A stretch of DNA of 64,000 bases, taken from the NCBI RefSeq assembly GCF_030232885.1, contig NZ_JASPGD010000001.1, forward strand, positions 1-64,000. The letters run 5' to 3'. A program made the translations under genes and the position numbers. A model generated the notes under the pieces. It made no database searches. It saw nothing but the letters and a program-made list of their open reading frames with translations, and was not told the DNA's origin. The stretch comes from Corynebacterium sp. MSK297. Its GTDB lineage: Bacteria > Actinomycetota > Actinomycetes > Mycobacteriales > Mycobacteriaceae. Positions 10,335 through 19,405 of this stretch are shown here, piece after piece; the first letter of the stretch is position 1, and each line of letters begins with the position of its first letter.

Positions 10335-11297
10335 ATGAGCGATGTGAGTAGCCTAAATCAGCAGACACACCAAAGCCTGAAATGGCAGCGACGGCTCGCC
10401 CTCATCCTGCTAATTTCGCAAGCCGGAATTACGGTGTCTGGCTCGATCGTTCGGGTCACAGGCTCCGGGCTCGGCTGTGATACTTGGCCCAATTGCCACG
10501 AAGGCTCCCTCGTTCCCGTCGCTGGCGCACAGCCGTGGGTGCATCAACTCATCGAATTCGGTAATCGCCTACTGACCTTCGTCGTTGCCGCAGCCGCCAT
10601 CGCCATACTCGTTGCCGTCATGAAAGCTGGCCGACGTGGCGAACTCGTCGTCTACGGCGCGCTCTCAATCATCGGCATCGTCGTGCAAGCTGTTATCGGC
10701 GGCATCTCTGTGCACATGGACCTGCACTGGTGGTCTGTCGCACTGCACTTCTTGCCTTCAATGGCACTCGTGTGGATCGCCGCACTGCTGTACACGCGGA
10801 TTCCAGAAGACGACCAGCAAGCACCACATCGGGTCTTTGGTGCGCACACGCGTCGATTCGCACTCGCGGCGGCCATCGCCTTGGCAATTGTGCTGATGAC
10901 CGGCACGATGGTTACCGGTTCCGGACCACATTCTGGCGATGCAGATGCTGGAATGGAAGGCCGTTTAGAGCTCGATACCGAAGTTTTAGCCGTGGTGCAC
11001 GCGGTATGCATGTACGCCTACCTGCTGCTTACTCTGCTGGTCTTGTGGCAGTTATACAAACAAAAAGCCCCACAACGAGCCAAACGCACCGCGTGGGTGC
11101 TAGTCGCTGTGATCATCATCCAGTGGGCGATTGGCGTCGCACAGTTTTACCTCGGCGTCCCCCGCTGGACCGTGCCGTTCCACATTGCGATGAGCTCAGT
11201 GGTTGTGGCGTTTACCGCTGCTTTCTGGGCACGAGGTTACGCCCGCCCACACTACGACATTCAGCGGTCACAGGATCTGCAACCCCAGACCAGCTAA
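10335..11297 (+). CDS. ctaA: CtaA, heme A synthase
   Basis: This membrane protein of about 320 residues with eight predicted spans oxidises heme O to heme A for aa3 cytochrome oxidase. It belongs to the COX15/CtaA family: the R-V-T-G-S-G-L-G-C-D-T-W-P-N-C-H segment near the first span contains the paired cysteines seen in actinobacterial CtaA, and His residues that can ligate heme recur in E-F-G-N-R and V-A-L-H-F. I place the start at ATG 10335, since upstream codons lack a ribosome site; GTG 10344 with AGGA upstream is also possible. CtaB, which makes its substrate, is encoded nearby on the other strand. Confidence 0.93.
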   Translation: MSDVSSLNQQTHQSLKWQRRLALILLISQAGITVSGSIVRVTGSGLGCDTWPNCHEGSLVPVAGAQPWVHQLIEFGNRLLTFVVAAAAIAILVAVMKAGRRGELVVYGALSIIGIVVQAVIGGISVHMDLHWWSVALHFLPSMALVWIAALLYTRIPEDDQQAPHRVFGAHTRRFALAAAIALAIVLMTGTMVTGSGPHSGDADAGMEGRLELDTEVLAVVHAVCMYAYLLLTLLVLWQLYKQKAPQRAKRTAWVLVAVIIIQWAIGVAQFYLGVPRWTVPFHIAMSSVVVAFTAAFWARGYARPHYDIQRSQDLQPQTS

Positions 11298-11333
11298 CTC
11301 ACGAAACTGCCGCAGTCTGTAACCTCGGTAACC

Positions 11334-12311
11334 ATGAAGGCAATACAGATTGAACAGACCGGCGGGCCGGAAGTCCTTCAGCTCGCTGAGGTTGCAGCAC
11401 CTGAACCATCCGACGGCCAAATCCTCGTCGATGTCCTTGTCGCTGGTGTGAACTACATCGATACCTATTATCGCGAAGGCATTTACGACGCCGAACCACC
11501 GTTTACTCCCGGATTTGAAGGCGTCGGGCGTGTCCGCCATGATCCACAAGGCGAAATCGCACCGGGCACCATGGTCGCCTGGAACACCGCCTTCGGATCG
11601 TACGCAGAGCAAGTCTGTGTAGATCGTGACAAGGTGGTGGCAGTACCTAATGATTTTGACCTACCGACTGCAGCTTCCATGCTGCTGCAGGGAATCACCG
11701 CGCATTATTTGACCCACGGAGTCTACGAACTTGGTGAAGGCGATAGCTGTGTCATTACCGCTGGTGCAGGCGGGGTTGGCTTGGTAGCCACACAGCTCGC
11801 AGCGGCAGCTGGTGCCACTGTCTACACAGTGGTCTCATCAGCGGAAAAGGAACAGCTATCGTATGACGCCGGGGCAACCCGTGTTCTACGCTATGGGCCA
11901 GACTTAGTTGAACAGGTCCGCGAACTCACCGACGGCCATGGTGTTGATGTGGTGTATGACGGTGTCGGCAAGGATACTTTTGCGCAATCGCTCGATATGG
12001 TCCGTGGGCGCGGTGTCGTCTGTTTGTTCGGTGCAGCATCTGGCCCGGTGGATCCGATTGACCCGCAAGTACTCAACCAGAAGGGTTCAATTTTCCTTAC
12101 GCGACCATCCGTGGCCGGTTGGACGAGCCGCGAAGGTGAATTCCAAATGCGCGCGCAAGCCGTTGTACAAGCTGTCGTCGACGGAGACTTGCGCTTTCGG
12201 GTCAGCAACTCCTATGCCCTGAAAGACGCTGCCCAAGCGCACCGCGATTTACAAGACCGCAAAACTACCGGCTCCATTGTGTTGCGAGTGCAGGAAGACG
12301 GGCACGCCTAA
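11334..12311 (+). CDS. qor: NADPH:quinone oxidoreductase-like zinc-independent MDR protein
   Basis: This 325-residue medium-chain dehydrogenase/reductase has an N-terminal GroES-like fold and a Rossmann fold with A-G-A-G-G-V-G-L-V near residue 143. The cysteine/histidine zinc ligands of alcohol dehydrogenases are absent, and the overall pattern matches Qor-type quinone reductases. The gene between ctaA and ctaB is conserved in corynebacteria and mycobacteria. The physiological substrate cannot be read from sequence; reduction of a quinone or enone with NADPH is the family activity. It is followed by convergent ctaB after 25 bases. Confidence 0.88.
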   Translation: MKAIQIEQTGGPEVLQLAEVAAPEPSDGQILVDVLVAGVNYIDTYYREGIYDAEPPFTPGFEGVGRVRHDPQGEIAPGTMVAWNTAFGSYAEQVCVDRDKVVAVPNDFDLPTAASMLLQGITAHYLTHGVYELGEGDSCVITAGAGGVGLVATQLAAAAGATVYTVVSSAEKEQLSYDAGATRVLRYGPDLVEQVRELTDGHGVDVVYDGVGKDTFAQSLDMVRGRGVVCLFGAASGPVDPIDPQVLNQKGSIFLTRPSVAGWTSREGEFQMRAQAVVQAVVDGDLRFRVSNSYALKDAAQAHRDLQDRKTTGSIVLRVQEDGHA

Positions 12312-12336
12312 GCAGGGCTGCTAGTGGTCCTACGCC

Positions 12337-13254
12337 TTAAGCCATGAACGGTGTCCAGCCGATAACAGCATCGACGGACAAGGTGAGGAATAAAATCGCC
12401 AAGTAATTATTTGACCAGATGAATAGCGCCATGGGTTGCACCTTGGCGCCTTTTTTCACGCCTTGGTGTAAGCGACTGGCCATATATAAAAATACCCCCG
12501 CCGTGCCGACAGCACCGACGAGATAGATCCACGACGCCGCTGGGATCAGCACAAATGAGGTAATAACCATGGCGACGGAGTACAGCAGAATTTGGCGGGT
12601 GACTTCGGACTCCTTGGCGACCACGGGCAACATTGGAATACCCGCTCGCTTGTAATCATCCTTGTACTTCATGGCCAGCGCCCACGTGTGTGGTGGTGTC
12701 CAGAAGAAGATAATCAAAAACAACGCGATTGCTTGCCACCACTGTGCAGGCTCACCCGCAGGCGCATTATCGGTGATGACTGCCCAGCCAACCATGACTG
12801 GCATACATCCAGCAAGGCCACCCCACACGATGTTTTGCGAAGTACGACGCTTAAGAAACTTGGTATAGACCACGATGTAATGCACATTGGTCAGGATCAC
12901 GAATAGCGCAGCCAGCCAGGAATTTGCGAGCAGGCCCAACCACAGCACAGAGATAATCAGCAACACTGAGCCAAATACCGCAGCTTCGCTTTTCGACACG
13001 GCGTCGTTCACCAACGGCCTGCCGCGGGTACGCTTCATTTTTTGGTCGAGTTCATAGTCGGCAACCATGTTGAATGTGTGCGCCGCAGAAGCACCCATCC
13101 AGCCACCCAATAATGTGAGGATGATCAAGCCGAAGTTATTGGCTATCGCTTCCGTGCCACGTTCTGCTTGCAACATGGCAGGAAGTGCGGCCACCAAGAG
13201 CAGTTCAATGATCCGCGGCTTGGTTAATGCGAAATATGCCTTGATCTTCCCCAA
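12337..13254 (-). CDS. ctaB: CtaB, protoheme IX farnesyltransferase (heme O synthase)
   Basis: This UbiA/COX10-family integral membrane prenyltransferase of about 305 residues adds farnesyl to heme b to make heme O. The first prenyl-diphosphate motif N-M-V-A-D-Y-E-L-D is followed by R-T-R-G-R-P, and nine hydrophobic spans are evident. I choose the TTG at 13254 because GGAGGA stands exactly seven bases upstream; the frame remains open for six more codons to another TTG at 13272 that would lie on top of this site. Promoter-proximal DNA contains a 14-bp palindrome at 13301-13314. Confidence 0.93.
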   Translation of the reverse strand: MGKIKAYFALTKPRIIELLLVAALPAMLQAERGTEAIANNFGLIILTLLGGWMGASAAHTFNMVADYELDQKMKRTRGRPLVNDAVSKSEAAVFGSVLLIISVLWLGLLANSWLAALFVILTNVHYIVVYTKFLKRRTSQNIVWGGLAGCMPVMVGWAVITDNAPAGEPAQWWQAIALFLIIFFWTPPHTWALAMKYKDDYKRAGIPMLPVVAKESEVTRQILLYSVAMVITSFVLIPAASWIYLVGAVGTAGVFLYMASRLHQGVKKGAKVQPMALFIWSNNYLAILFLTLSVDAVIGWTPFMA

Positions 13255-13300
13255 GGAAAAATCCTCCAACAACGTGCCAATTAGTTCTCTCTACGCCCAT

Positions 13301-13314
13301 GATTGCTAGCAATC
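13301..13314. promoter_or_regulatory. 14-bp perfect palindrome upstream of ctaB
   Basis: GATTGCTAGCAATC is a perfect 14-bp inverted repeat with no spacer. It lies 47 bases before the ctaB start and about 250 bases before the divergent tkt-tal start. It could be a dimeric repressor site. No regulator can be named from the sequence. Confidence 0.4.
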
Positions 13315-13490
13315 TAGGGCTTTAAGAGATAGTCGTTTACAAAGGGCGGAAAGTTCCCACCTACTTTCGGCGGATAAGAACTCACTGTCTCGAACCACAA
13401 TAGCCTACACGCCTCCACAGGTGTCGCTCATAATCGCATGCAAGTACGCAAACCTAGACAGCTACCTTTAGACTATGGGCAGACCATCGT

Positions 13491-13538
13491 CGTCACCGTG
13501 ATAAAACGTCACCGTGATAAGCCCTCACCGTTGTAAAC
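13491..13538 (+). repeat. Three tandem 16-bp repeats in the tkt-tal leader
   Basis: Units CGTCACCGTGATAAAA (13491-13506), CGTCACCGTGATAAGC (13507-13522) and CCTCACCGTTGTAAAC (13523-13538) abut exactly and end 22 bases before the GTG start. The first two differ at only two positions. A TAGACT at 13469-13474 could be a -10 box, placing the repeats in the early transcript, but I see no good -35. The repeat may be a regulator-binding array or a slippage product. Confidence 0.8.
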
Positions 13539-13560
13539 AGATTGATGCGAGGAACCTGCT

Positions 13561-16500
13561 GTGTCACTGTCCCCTAAATTAAAAGCTAAGACCGTACGTC
13601 GCTACCCAAGTGACTGGAGCGAGACCGATACCCGCGCAGTAGATACGGTGCGTTTATTAGCCGCCGATGCCGTGCAGAACTGCGGTTCTGGCCACCCCGG
13701 CACCGCCATGTCTCTCGCACCTCTGGCTTATACGCTCTACCAACGTGTGCTCAACCACAACCCTGCCGATCCACAGTGGTCTGGTCGTGACCGTTTTGTA
13801 CTTTCCGTGGGTCACTCATCCCTGACGCAATATATTCAGCTTTTCCTTGGTGGTTTCGGCTTGGAACTCGAGGATTTGCAGCAGCTACGCACCTGGGGTT
13901 CATTGACTCCAGGACACCCAGAATACGGCCACACGGCTGGCATCGAAATCACAACTGGCCCATTGGGACAAGGCTTAGCATCATCGGTGGGCATGGCTAT
14001 GGCTGCTCGCAAAGAACGCGGTCTGTTCGACCCGGACACGCCTGCCGGTGAATCCCCATTCGATCATTACGTCTATACCATTTGCTCGGATGGCGACGTA
14101 CAGGAAGGTGTGACCGCCGAAGCTTGTTCACTGGCGGGTACGCAACAGCTCGGAAACTTGATTGTCTTCTGGGATGACAACAACATCTCGATTGAAGATG
14201 ACACCGATATTGCATTCTCGGAATCCGTCGCCAAACGTTACGAAGCCTACGGTTGGCAAGTTCTCGAAGTTAGTTCCGGCGAAGACGTCGCCGCCCTCGA
14301 GCAGGCCATCAAGCTTGCGAAGCAAGACACGTCGCGGCCGACCTTCATTCGCGTACAAACTGTTATCGCTTATCCTGCACCCAACGCTATGAACACGGGC
14401 GCATCGCACGGTGCCGCACTCGGCGAAGAAGAAATCCGTGCGACCAAGAAGTTCCTCGGCTTTGATCCGGATCAACACTTCCATGTCGATGACGAGGTGT
14501 TGTCGCATACGCGTGAGCTTGTCAACCGGGGCACCGAAGCACAAAAGGCATGGCAGAAGCGTTTCGATGCGTGGGCAGAAAAGAACCCTGAGCGCAAACA
14601 GCTATTCGACCGCATGACAGCCTACGAGCTACCGGAGAACTTCGGCGACGATATGCCAGTTTGGGAACCTGATACCAAAGGCATTGCCACCCGAAAGGCG
14701 TCGGCGGAAGCCATTCAGGTACTAGCTGCGCAACTGCCGGAACTATGGGGCGGGTCGGCAGACCTCGCTGGCTCTAACAACACCGTTATCAAAGGCGCAC
14801 CGTCGTTCGGTCCACAATCGATTTCAACAGAGATGTGGCAGGCCGATCCGTTGCAGGGACGTAACTTACACTTCGGTATCCGTGAACACGGCATGGCCGC
14901 GATCATGAACGGCATCGCGTTGCATGGACACACCCGCGTGTACGGCGGCACGTTCTTGATTTTCTCGGAGTACATGTATCCAGCTGTGCGTCTAGGCGCG
15001 TTGATGGGCACTGACACGTATTACGTATGGACGCACGACTCCATCGGCCTGGGCGAAGATGGCCCAACCCACCAACCCGTGGAAACCCTGGCTGCGTTGC
15101 GTGCCATCCCAAACCTCTCGGTAATCCGTCCCGCCGATGCCAACGAAACTACCCAGGCGTGGGTGGCCGCAATGAGGAAGGACAAAGGCCCCAAGGGGTT
15201 GGCGTTAACCCGGCAGAATGTTCCGGTATTGGAGGGCACCGCCGAAAAAGCCGCAGAGGGAGTCGCCAAGGGCGCTTATGTTTTGGTGGAAGCATCCGAC
15301 TCACCAGAATTGATCCTGATTGCGACCGGCTCCGAGGTGCACCTGGCAGTAGCTGCAGCGCAGCGCCTGGAAGCCGAAGGAACGCCAACACGAGTGGTAT
15401 CGGCTCCGTGTCTGGAATGGTTTGAGCAACAGGATGAGGCCTACCGGGAATCGGTTTTGCCACGCGAAGTTCCTGCACGCGTATCCATCGAAGCTGGGTT
15501 GGCGATGCCCTGGCACAAATACACCGCACCTTATGGACGCCAGATTTCTTTGGAGCACTACGGAGCTTCTGCCCCAGCAGAAGAACTCTTCGAGAAATTC
15601 GGCTTCAGCGTCGACAATGTGGTCTCTGAGGCGAAGAAAGCTCTGGAACAAGCACCGGCTGCCTCCAAAATTTCTGGGTGGGGTGAAAAAGCCACCTCCG
15701 GGCCCGTTTCCGATTCGCTGGCCCCAGCACACGCCGTGGATTCCGCAGACGCCGATTCTGCACTCGCGGAACTAGCCGCGGTTGGCACCGCTACCTGGCT
15801 GGATGATCTCTCGCGCGAGCGCATTACGTCCGGCAACCTCAAACAACTCATCGAAACCAAATCGGTTTTGGGTGTGACCACGAACCCATCGATTTTTTCT
15901 GCGGCGATGAGTAAAGGTGATTCTTACGACGCTGATATCGCGGAGCTAGCACAGAAGAATCCAGCTGCCGACGAAGCAGTCTACGAATTAGCAATTGCCG
16001 ACGTGCAAGATGCGTGCGACGTTTTGTCGTCGGTGTATGAACGCACCGGCGGTGCCGACGGTCGAGTCTCAATCGAAGTTGACCCGCGAATTTCTGCTGA
16101 TACCGAAAAGACCTTGGAGCAAGCTCGCAGCTTGTGGCAGAAAGTCGGCCGCGAAAACGCAATGATCAAGATTCCGGCCACCCGAGAAGGCCTGCCGGCG
16201 ATCACCGCAGCCCTGGCAGAAGGGATCTCTGTCAACGTCACCTTGATTTTCTCCGTAGAGCGCTACCGCGAGGTCATCCAGGCCTATAAAGAAGGCATCA
16301 AGCAAGCCCTCGACAACGGCCATGATCTGTCCAAGATTCACTCGGTTGCGTCTTTCTTCGTTTCCCGGATCGACACCGAAGTCGACAACCGTCTCGACGA
16401 GATCGGCACAGATGAAGCACGCAGTCTGCGCGGACAGGCTGGTATCGCCAACGCTCGACGCGCATACGCACTGTTCATTGATGAGTTCCACGACTTCGAC

Positions 16501-16833
16501 ATTCCAGGCGCTAACAAACAGCGGCCACTGTGGGCATCCACCGGTGTCAAGAATCCGAACCACCCTGCCGACATGTACGTCACGGAACTGGCTGGTCCAG
16601 ACACCGTGAACACGATGCCGGAAGCAACGCTGGAGGCCGTACTGGAAAGCGGTACTATCAAAGGCGACACATTGACTGGTGCAGGTGACAAAGCTGGCTT
16701 GATCTTCGGGCAGCTGGAATCTGTCGGCATCGATTTCTCAGAGGTCTATGCCAAACTCGAGCTTGAAGGTGTTGACAAGTTCATTAAGGCATGGGAAGAA
16801 TTGCTGGAATCTATGTCGCAGCGGTTGCGCTAA
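13561..16833 (+). CDS. tkt-tal: Transketolase-transaldolase fusion protein
   Basis: A single uninterrupted frame of 1090 residues encodes both non-oxidative pentose-phosphate enzymes. Residues 1 to about 700 are a complete transketolase: C-G-S-G-H-P-G near 40, the thiamine-diphosphate segment S-D-G-D-V-Q-E-G-V near 176-184, and the transketolase signature G-E-D-G-P-T-H-Q-P. Residues about 734-1090 are a complete transaldolase with T-T-N-P-S-I-F and the Schiff-base Lys870 in M-I-K-I-P-A-T. An Ala/Asp/Ser-rich linker (about 701-733) joins them. The GTG start has GAGGA seven bases upstream. Between the domains I find no ATG with a ribosome site; the only in-frame GTG (15736) lacks one. In C. glutamicum tkt and tal are separate adjacent genes, so this is a fusion of neighbours. 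Confidence 0.93.
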   Translation: MSLSPKLKAKTVRRYPSDWSETDTRAVDTVRLLAADAVQNCGSGHPGTAMSLAPLAYTLYQRVLNHNPADPQWSGRDRFVLSVGHSSLTQYIQLFLGGFGLELEDLQQLRTWGSLTPGHPEYGHTAGIEITTGPLGQGLASSVGMAMAARKERGLFDPDTPAGESPFDHYVYTICSDGDVQEGVTAEACSLAGTQQLGNLIVFWDDNNISIEDDTDIAFSESVAKRYEAYGWQVLEVSSGEDVAALEQAIKLAKQDTSRPTFIRVQTVIAYPAPNAMNTGASHGAALGEEEIRATKKFLGFDPDQHFHVDDEVLSHTRELVNRGTEAQKAWQKRFDAWAEKNPERKQLFDRMTAYELPENFGDDMPVWEPDTKGIATRKASAEAIQVLAAQLPELWGGSADLAGSNNTVIKGAPSFGPQSISTEMWQADPLQGRNLHFGIREHGMAAIMNGIALHGHTRVYGGTFLIFSEYMYPAVRLGALMGTDTYYVWTHDSIGLGEDGPTHQPVETLAALRAIPNLSVIRPADANETTQAWVAAMRKDKGPKGLALTRQNVPVLEGTAEKAAEGVAKGAYVLVEASDSPELILIATGSEVHLAVAAAQRLEAEGTPTRVVSAPCLEWFEQQDEAYRESVLPREVPARVSIEAGLAMPWHKYTAPYGRQISLEHYGASAPAEELFEKFGFSVDNVVSEAKKALEQAPAASKISGWGEKATSGPVSDSLAPAHAVDSADADSALAELAAVGTATWLDDLSRERITSGNLKQLIETKSVLGVTTNPSIFSAAMSKGDSYDADIAELAQKNPAADEAVYELAIADVQDACDVLSSVYERTGGADGRVSIEVDPRISADTEKTLEQARSLWQKVGRENAMIKIPATREGLPAITAALAEGISVNVTLIFSVERYREVIQAYKEGIKQALDNGHDLSKIHSVASFFVSRIDTEVDNRLDEIGTDEARSLRGQAGIANARRAYALFIDEFHDFDIPGANKQRPLWASTGVKNPNHPADMYVTELAGPDTVNTMPEATLEAVLESGTIKGDTLTGAGDKAGLIFGQLESVGIDFSEVYAKLELEGVDKFIKAWEELLESMSQRLR

Positions 16834-16859
16834 AGTACCCCTGTCCGTTGCCCACCTAG

Positions 16860-16893
16860 CTTTCCATATCACGACACTTTCCATATCACGACA
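16860..16893 (+). repeat. Perfect 17-bp tandem duplication between tkt-tal and zwf
   Basis: CTTTCCATATCACGACA occurs at 16860-16876 and again, identical, at 16877-16893. It lies 27 bases after the tkt-tal stop and 38 before the zwf start. The period is not a multiple of three, as expected where no reading frame is constrained. Function unknown. Confidence 0.9.
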
Positions 16894-16930
16894 ACGCCCA
16901 CGGTTTGGGCTGAGAAAGGACTATTCGCCT

Positions 16931-18457
16931 GTGACGTCGAATCCTTGGCATAATCCCCTGCGCAATCCGCACGATTCCCGACTGCCGAGGATCGCTGGCC
17001 CTTCGGGCATGGTGATTTTCGGAGTCACCGGCGATTTGGCCTATAAGAAACTGCTGCCAGCTATTTATGATTTAGCGAACCGCGGCCTGTTGTCCTCCGC
17101 ATTCATCCTGGTTGGTTTTGGCCGCAGAGAATGGTCCAACGAAGATTTCGTAGATTACGTGAAAGCCGCCGTACAAGACGGAGCCCGCACTCCGTTCCGG
17201 GAAAACGTCTGGCGCCAGCTGGCTTCGGGCATGGAATTTGTCACCGGTGGCTTCGATAACGATGGTTTCGACCAGCTCGCCACACGTATCGCTGAAGTAG
17301 ATCAACACCGCGGCACCGCTGGCAACTGGGCTTATTATCTGTCCATTCCACCCAGCTTTTTCTCCGAAGTGTGCCACCAGCTCGAACGCACCAATATGGT
17401 CAGCGCCGAGCCCGGCGCTTGGCGTCGGGTGATCATTGAGAAGCCGTTTGGCCATGACGAAAACTCAGCTCGCGAGCTGAACGAGATTGTCAACCAGGTA
17501 TTCCCCGAGGACTCGGTCTATCGCATTGATCATTACCTAGGCAAAGAGACCGTACAAAATATCCTGGCGCTGCGGTTTGCCAACTCGATTTTTGAGCCAA
17601 TCTGGAATGCCCGCCACATCGATCACGTTCAGATCACCATGGCAGAAGACATCGGGCTCGGTGGACGCGCCGGGTACTACGATGGCATAGGGGCTGCGCG
17701 CGATGTCATGCAGAACCACCTCCTGCAGCTTTTGGCATTGGTGGCGATGGAAGAGCCCATTTCGTTCACCCCAGATGCGCTGCGCGCAGAGAAGGTGAAA
17801 ATTCTGCAAGCAACCTCACTGGCCACCCCGCTAGAGCACACTACCGCGCGTGGACAATATTCCGCGGGCTGGCAGGGCTCACAAAAAGTCCAAGGCCTGA
17901 GAGAAGAAGAAGGCTTCGATCCCGAATCGGCCACCGAAACCTATGCAGCCTGCACGCTGGAAATTAACTCACGTCGATGGGCTGGGGTCCCGTTCTACCT
18001 GCGCACTGGCAAACGCTTAGGGCGCCGCGTGACCGAAATCGCGCTGGTTTTCAAGCACGCTCCCCACCAACCCTTTGCGAAAAACGGTGCCCAGCATGGA
18101 CAGAATACCGTTGTTATCCGTGTGCAGCCGGATGAAGGCGTGCTGATGCGCTTCGGATCCAAGGTTCCCGGCTCCGGTATGGAGGTTCGCGATGTGAATA
18201 TGGATTTCTCCTATGCAGAGGCTTTTACCGAAGAATCACCTGCCGCCTACGAACGACTGATCCTCGATGCGCTGCTAGATGAGTCAAGTTTGTTCCCGAC
18301 GAACAAAGAAGTGGAATTAAGCTGGGCGATTTTAGACCCTATGCTGGAATACTGGCAGAATGCCGACCAACCAGAAAGCTACCCCGCGGGTAGCTGGGGG
18401 CCTGCCAGCGCTGATGCGATGGTGGCACGCCGGGGCCACTCCTGGCGCCGCCCGTAG
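16931..18457 (+). CDS. zwf: Glucose-6-phosphate 1-dehydrogenase
   Basis: This enzyme of about 508 residues oxidises glucose 6-phosphate to 6-phosphogluconolactone with NADP. The nucleotide-binding G-V-T-G-D-L-A is at 31-37 and the substrate site R-I-D-H-Y-L-G-K-E starts at 198. I place the start at GTG 16931, with GAAAGGA about nine bases upstream; the longer open frame would overlap tkt-tal in another phase. In Corynebacterium the active enzyme needs OpcA, which is encoded immediately downstream. Confidence 0.96.
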   Translation: MTSNPWHNPLRNPHDSRLPRIAGPSGMVIFGVTGDLAYKKLLPAIYDLANRGLLSSAFILVGFGRREWSNEDFVDYVKAAVQDGARTPFRENVWRQLASGMEFVTGGFDNDGFDQLATRIAEVDQHRGTAGNWAYYLSIPPSFFSEVCHQLERTNMVSAEPGAWRRVIIEKPFGHDENSARELNEIVNQVFPEDSVYRIDHYLGKETVQNILALRFANSIFEPIWNARHIDHVQITMAEDIGLGGRAGYYDGIGAARDVMQNHLLQLLALVAMEEPISFTPDALRAEKVKILQATSLATPLEHTTARGQYSAGWQGSQKVQGLREEEGFDPESATETYAACTLEINSRRWAGVPFYLRTGKRLGRRVTEIALVFKHAPHQPFAKNGAQHGQNTVVIRVQPDEGVLMRFGSKVPGSGMEVRDVNMDFSYAEAFTEESPAAYERLILDALLDESSLFPTNKEVELSWAILDPMLEYWQNADQPESYPAGSWGPASADAMVARRGHSWRRP

Positions 18458-18499
18458 AACGTGTCCGTGACTGACCTGCCCAAGGAGTAATTAGCAACC

Positions 18500-19405
18500 A
18501 TGATTCATTTCCTCACGGATACGACCACCACCGATATTGCCCGCGAACTTAATCTGGCGCAAGAGCACTACACCCTTACCACCGGCCGAGTGCTGACGCT
18601 CATCATCATCGCTTCGGCTAGTGACGACGTTGAGTCCATCTTGCGCGCCAGCCGCGATGCATCGCACGAGCACCCGGCCCGTGTACTGATTTTGTTGACG
18701 GCTGACTCTAACGACGACACCTACCTCGATGCTGAGCTGCGCGTTGGTGGTGAGGCCGGGGCATCTGAGATCGTCGTCATGACACTCAACGGTGCTATGG
18801 CACACCACCCGTCGTCTATCGCCACCCCGTTGTTGCTGCCGGATACCCCTATTGTTGCGTGGTGGCCTAATGTGCATCCTGATAATCCAGCTGCGGATCC
18901 ACTAGGAAAAATAGCGCAACGCCGCATCACGAGTGCCCAGGACTTCTCGCAACTAGCTCGCAACTATGCGCCCGGTGACTCGGATACCGCGTGGTCGGCG
19001 ATCACCGCGTGGCGTGGCATTGTTGCCTCAGCCCTGGATCGTTACCCAAACCATGACGTGCGCTCAGTCACCATCATCGGGGATCAAGGCCCCGAGCACG
19101 TCATTGCAGCAGGCTGGCTTGCCGACGCTTTAGGAATCCCCGTAACCCGTACGGCCGTGAGCCATGAGGATGCACCGCATGCTATCGATGCAGTGGACTT
19201 AACGATGGATGATGGAGAAACCGTGAGCATCTCCCGCGCTGATAACCACTCCGTCAGCGTCCACGTCCCAGGGGCTGCGCGTAGCCTCGTCGCGCTCAAC
19301 GTCCGTAGCTGGGCAGAACGACTATCCGAAGAATTGCGGCATCTGGAACCAGACGATACATACGCACGCGCTCTTCGTGCAGCCAGCGACGTGAAAGGAT
19401 CATAA
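18500..19405 (+). CDS. opcA: OpcA, glucose-6-phosphate dehydrogenase assembly protein
   Basis: This 301-residue OpcA-family protein associates with Zwf and is needed for its full activity and redox response in actinobacteria and cyanobacteria. The conserved P-L-L-L-P-D-T-P-I-V-A-W-W-P segment at about 110-125 is the family hallmark. AAGGAG precedes the ATG by twelve bases. Position between zwf and pgl, with a one-base overlap with pgl, is the standard corynebacterial arrangement. Confidence 0.95.
   Translation: MIHFLTDTTTTDIARELNLAQEHYTLTTGRVLTLIIIASASDDVESILRASRDASHEHPARVLILLTADSNDDTYLDAELRVGGEAGASEIVVMTLNGAMAHHPSSIATPLLLPDTPIVAWWPNVHPDNPAADPLGKIAQRRITSAQDFSQLARNYAPGDSDTAWSAITAWRGIVASALDRYPNHDVRSVTIIGDQGPEHVIAAGWLADALGIPVTRTAVSHEDAPHAIDAVDLTMDDGETVSISRADNHSVSVHVPGAARSLVALNVRSWAERLSEELRHLEPDDTYARALRAASDVKGS

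Noticed and set aside
13491..13538. Possible CRISPR array
   Set aside because: Units abut with no spacers, are only 16 bp and number three; no cas genes occur in the window.
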